Below are positions 61,728-64,000 of a stretch of DNA of 64,000 nt, piece after piece. Positions within the stretch are counted from its first letter, which is position 1; every line of letters begins with the position of its first letter. The stretch comes from Coprothermobacter sp. (GTDB taxonomy: Bacteria; Caldisericota; Caldisericia; Cryosericales; Cryosericaceae). The stretch lies in the NCBI GenBank assembly GCA_013824685.1, contig PNOG01000018.1, forward strand, positions 33,086 to 97,085, written 5' to 3'. Under the pieces are notes generated by a model that had not been told where the DNA came from, ran no database searches, and saw nothing but the letters and a program-made list of their open reading frames with translations. Both the position numbers and the translations under genes were made by a program.

Positions 61728-61764
61728 CACGTCCGCCGTACCCGGAAAGGGTACGGCGGACGTG
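61728..61764 (+). terminator. terminator between convergent operons
   Basis: Perfect 16-bp stem CACGTCCGCCGTACCC (61728-61743) / GGGTACGGCGGACGTG (61749-61764), loop GGAAA. Its symmetry would serve both the exporter operon and the minus-strand binding protein; no T-run. Confidence 0.8.
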
Positions 61765-61791
61765 CACGTAGGGGAGGCTTCGATGGAGGTG

Positions 61792-62628
61792 TCAGGGTTT
61801 CTGGTCTCCTGGACGGAAGTCGGGTGCCCCTCCGAACCATTTGGCGTAGATGGTGTCGTACGTGCCATCGTTGGCCAGGTCCTGCAGGGCCTTGTCGACA
61901 GCGGCCTTCAGTTGCTTGTCTTCAAGGTGCATGGCGATGCCGTAGTACTGGGTGAGGTCAAGATCTTTCACCTTGAGCGTACGGATGACAGTGAGGGTTG
62001 GCGAGTCCTTCGCATAGAAGGCGCTGACTGGGAAGTCGTTGACGACAGCGTCGATACGCCCCAGTTTCAAATCGGCCATCGCCAGCTGGATATCAGGGTA
62101 GGACCGAACATCGGTCACACCGTCGATCATGCGTGCGCTCTGTTCGCCCGTGGTTCCGACCTGAGCGCCGACCCTCAGTCCTGCGAGGTCTGAAGGTCCT
62201 GCTATGGTATGGAGAGTCTTGTCGAATACGATGCCCATGTCCGCCCGGTAGTAGGGAATGGAGAAACTGACTTCCTTCTCGCGTTCGGGGGTGATCGTCA
62301 TGGACGAAATGAGAACCTCGAACTTTCGCGTCTGAAGGGCAGGGATGATACCATCCCAGGCGGTGGTCACGATGTCCGACTTCAGCCCAAGCTTCTGGGC
62401 GACGGCGGCAATGAGTTCGATATCGAAGCCCGTCGGCTTATTGTTGCTGTCCGCGAATTCGAAGGGAGCGTAGGTTGTGTCGTTGCCGGCAGTCAGGGCG
62501 CCATCCTGCTTGACGCGGTCGAGGTCGGATAACGTGGCTGCAGGGCGGCAGCCTGAAAGGACCAGAAGACCTAGAACGAGTGCGACAGTGAAGACTGCAC
62601 CCCACCGTGATGTACGAGTTCTGCTCAT
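61792..62628 (-). CDS. amino-acid ABC transporter binding lipoprotein
   Basis: A 278-residue solute-binding protein (SBP_bac_3). The lipobox is LVLSGC (Cys near 27). The mature domain starts LTAGNDTTYAPFEFADSNNKPTGFDIELIAAVAQKLG; later come ISSMTITPEREKEVSFSIPYY, GAQVGTTGEQSA and a YYGIAMHLEDKQLKAAVDKALQ ending. It resembles GlnH/polar amino acid binding proteins. No permease or ATPase is adjacent. Its paralogue lies divergently at 63703. Confidence 0.93.
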   Translation of the reverse strand: MSRTRTSRWGAVFTVALVLGLLVLSGCRPAATLSDLDRVKQDGALTAGNDTTYAPFEFADSNNKPTGFDIELIAAVAQKLGLKSDIVTTAWDGIIPALQTRKFEVLISSMTITPEREKEVSFSIPYYRADMGIVFDKTLHTIAGPSDLAGLRVGAQVGTTGEQSARMIDGVTDVRSYPDIQLAMADLKLGRIDAVVNDFPVSAFYAKDSPTLTVIRTLKVKDLDLTQYYGIAMHLEDKQLKAAVDKALQDLANDGTYDTIYAKWFGGAPDFRPGDQKP

Positions 62629-62732
62629 GTCTGACTCTCCTTGTTGTCAGGGTATGAAAAGACGGCACGACATACGTCGGGTCGTTACCAAGGGGCTGGT
62701 CGGCTGATTGGCCTGTAGCGTTGGTTGGGTGA

Positions 62733-62759
62733 AGTATAGGGATGGGTCAGAAAATGCAA
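62733..62759 (-). promoter_or_regulatory. promoter of the 61792-62628 binding protein gene
   Basis: Minus-strand TTGCAT (complement of 62754-62759) and TATACT (complement of 62733-62738), 15 nt apart. Confidence 0.6.
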
Positions 62760-62825
62760 GGAGAAACGTGCATAGAAGATGAAGAGAATGGGGAGACCGG
62801 GGTGCCGACCGGTCCGATTCCAGGG

Positions 62826-63353
62826 TTATCTGTGTTCGGACTTCGCCCTGGACATCACTCCCAGTCTGATGTAGTCGTCGGCCCGGCGATGGAGTTCCTG
62901 TATCTCCTCGTCTGAAAGAGATCGCACAGCGCGTGCGGGGACACCCATCGAGAGTGACCGGGCAGGCACGGCCCTGTTCTCAGGAACAAGCGCCGCGGCT
63001 GCTACCACTGCCTCGTCACCGACAATGGCTCCGGTGAGGACCGTGGCATGCATGCCCACCATGGCATGGTGGCCGATTGTACAGCCATGCAAGACGGCGC
63101 TGTGGCCTACGGTGGCGCCCTCGCCGACAATGAGAGGGACATCGATATCTACATGCCCCACCACGTTGTCCTGGACGTTGGCGTTGCGGTGCACGACGAT
63201 AGGCGCAATGTCACCACGGAGGACCACTCCGTACCAGATGCTGGCGCCCTCCTCGACGGTCACATCTCCTATCAGCACGGCCGTGTCCGCGACAAATGCC
63301 GTGGATGCTACGGTTGGTGTCTTTCCGTCGAACGGGCGCAGAATCCCGGACAT
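62826..63353 (-). CDS. gamma-class carbonic anhydrase-like hexapeptide-repeat protein
   Basis: A 175-residue left-handed beta-helix protein (YrdA/PaaY type). Hexapeptide repeats run through LIGDVTVEEGASIWYGVVLRGD, and the metal-binding histidines are expected in NVVGHVDID and GATVGHSAVLHGC. The C-terminus is an alpha helix (SDEEIQELHRRADDYI). Homologues have carbonic anhydrase or acetyltransferase roles; activity is not certain. It overlaps the upstream small membrane gene (TGATG). Confidence 0.9.
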   Translation of the reverse strand: MSGILRPFDGKTPTVASTAFVADTAVLIGDVTVEEGASIWYGVVLRGDIAPIVVHRNANVQDNVVGHVDIDVPLIVGEGATVGHSAVLHGCTIGHHAMVGMHATVLTGAIVGDEAVVAAAALVPENRAVPARSLSMGVPARAVRSLSDEEIQELHRRADDYIRLGVMSRAKSEHR

Positions 63354-63607
63354 CAGTGTTCCTCCTTGTGCTGCAATCGCTTTGCATGAGTCTCAGCAAT
63401 ATCCGAGATAAGGCTCACACCGGCCAGGCCCAGTGCACTCATGCCACCAACAACCGCCATGACAGACCAACCCAGCGGCCTGCCGACGAGGTGCATGACA
63501 AAAGCTCCCACGAAGGCAGCGCAGGCAACCAGGACAAGACCGATGCCTGCTGCGGTCGCCAGGTGACTCGGCTCCCTTCGATGCTTTACTTTCTTCAAGG
63601 ATTGCAC
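63353..63607 (-). CDS. small two-helix membrane protein
   Basis: An 84-residue protein with two membrane helices (about 18-42 and 46-66) and basic ends; its general look recalls AtpZ/AtpI-like small proteins, but no firm family. GTG 63607 is the annotated start. The TATACT box at 63610-63615 lies 3 nt before it, so the transcript may begin inside codon 2 and the TTG at 63598 could be the real start. Coupled with the gamma-carbonic anhydrase gene. Confidence 0.55.
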   Translation of the reverse strand: MQSLKKVKHRREPSHLATAAGIGLVLVACAAFVGAFVMHLVGRPLGWSVMAVVGGMSALGLAGVSLISDIAETHAKRLQHKEEH

Positions 63608-63609
63608 AA

Positions 63610-63636
63610 AGTATAGAGTAGCACTGTTCTTTGCAG
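63610..63636 (-). promoter_or_regulatory. promoter of the small membrane protein and gamma-CA pair
   Basis: Minus-strand CTGCAA (complement of 63631-63636) and TATACT (complement of 63610-63615), 15 nt apart. Start site expected near 63603, so near-leaderless. Confidence 0.5.
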
Positions 63637-63702
63637 TGCGATATGGGGTAGCTCGCTCAGGTGACGGTTGCCAGAAATCTGAATCATGCAGGAGGAGAGA
63701 GG

Positions 63703-64000
63703 ATGAAGAAGACAGCGTTTGCCCGTAGTGTCGTGTTGATGGTTGTTGCTGTAATGATCGTCACGGTCTTGACAGGATGCAAGACTCAGAGTGGAACACT
63801 CAACTGGGGGACAGACCCGACGTATGCGCCATTCGAGTACGCCGACGAAGCCAACAAGCCCACAGGGTTTGATGTCGAACTGATGGCAGCCATCGCAGCG
63901 AAGATGGGCCGGACCAGCAATTTAACCAGCGGGGCTTTTGACGGGCTTCTCCTTGCCCTGCAGGGAAAGAAGTTCGACGCGGTCTGCGCCGCCATGACGA
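63703..64000 (+). CDS. amino-acid ABC transporter binding lipoprotein, 3' partial
   Basis: Runs off the window end after about 99 codons. Start ATG 63703 follows AGGAGGAGAG. Lipobox VLTGC (Cys near 26). The mature part starts LNWGTDPTYAPFEYADEANKPTGFDVELMAAIA, the same arrangement as the paralogue at 61792-62628. It is probably a second polar amino acid binding protein; permease and ATPase genes may follow outside the window. Confidence 0.88.
   Translation, partial: MKKTAFARSVVLMVVAVMIVTVLTGCKTQSGTLNWGTDPTYAPFEYADEANKPTGFDVELMAAIAAKMGRTSNLTSGAFDGLLLALQGKKFDAVCAAMT

Overview
The window reads as a stretch of core chromosome from an anaerobic, heterotrophic bacterium of moderately high GC (judged by eye, not computed). 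Genes are tightly packed, with many ATGA/TGATG overlaps, GC-rich third codon positions and near-consensus sigma70-type promoters. Anaerobic metabolism is indicated by a four-subunit 2-oxoacid:ferredoxin oxidoreductase, a ferredoxin:thioredoxin reductase-rubredoxin protein, a ferritin-like redox protein and a sodium-pumping decarboxylase. The order trmD - TM1570-like SPOUT methyltransferase - rplS - lepB - rnhB resembles Thermotogota-type chromosomes. The lineage cannot be fixed from sequence alone; a Thermotogota- or Caldisericota-like anaerobe is only a guess. I see no insertion sequence, prophage, CRISPR array, rRNA or tRNA.

Layout. 1-6003: end of an S9 peptidase, then trmD, a SPOUT methyltransferase, a DUF1232 protein, a nitroreductase (minus), rplS, lepB, rnhB and yraN. 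6193-8252: NatAB-like ABC exporter. 8333-18293 (minus): esterase, MFS transporter, pyruvate kinase, GIDE-domain membrane protein, membrane pyrophosphatase, and a NitT/TauT-type ABC ATPase with a fused double permease. 18506-22011: Trk potassium uptake operon with two TrkA proteins, TrkH, a 45-residue membrane ORF and an anchored protein. 22091-29043: amidohydrolase and HAD phosphatase (minus), then an acetyltransferase-like protein, CBS-DRTGG Mn-pyrophosphatase and FGGY kinase. 29092-32660 (minus): guaA, guaB, membrane protein. 32868-37100: Yip1-like protein, PcrA helicase, NfeD and SPFH protein. 37282-43052: complete oligopeptide importer. 43239-45745: PreT/PreA. 45892-49552: sodium-pumping acyl-CoA decarboxylase with two unusual small subunits. 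49601-53759: degenerate ZnuA-like lipoprotein and 2-oxoacid:ferredoxin oxidoreductase. 53838-58598: a redox and Fe-S island (flavodoxin-ferritin fusion, divergent NifS, IscU-DUF59 fusion, threonine aldolase, glutaredoxin, FTR-rubredoxin). 58599-61705: structured leader and an ABC-2 exporter. 61792-64000: two amino-acid-binding lipoproteins around a gamma-carbonic anhydrase-like protein and a small membrane protein.

How it fits together. Peptides are imported by Opp and presumably degraded by peptidases. The resulting 2-oxoacids feed the ferredoxin-reducing oxidoreductase, and acyl-CoA decarboxylation drives a Na+ gradient. Two pyrophosphatases, one ion-pumping and one soluble and nucleotide-regulated, handle PPi. 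The redox island probably maintains Fe-S clusters and thiols with reduced ferredoxin.

The most promising novelties are: the NifS/IscU-DUF59 pair, in which the cysteine desulfurase lacks several classical active-site residues; the flavodoxin-ferritin-like fusion; the easily missed 44-residue OadG-like subunit and the 89-residue soluble subunit of the decarboxylase; a 19-codon leader ORF with long-range pairing ahead of an ABC exporter; and a possible SD-masking switch ahead of the membrane pyrophosphatase.
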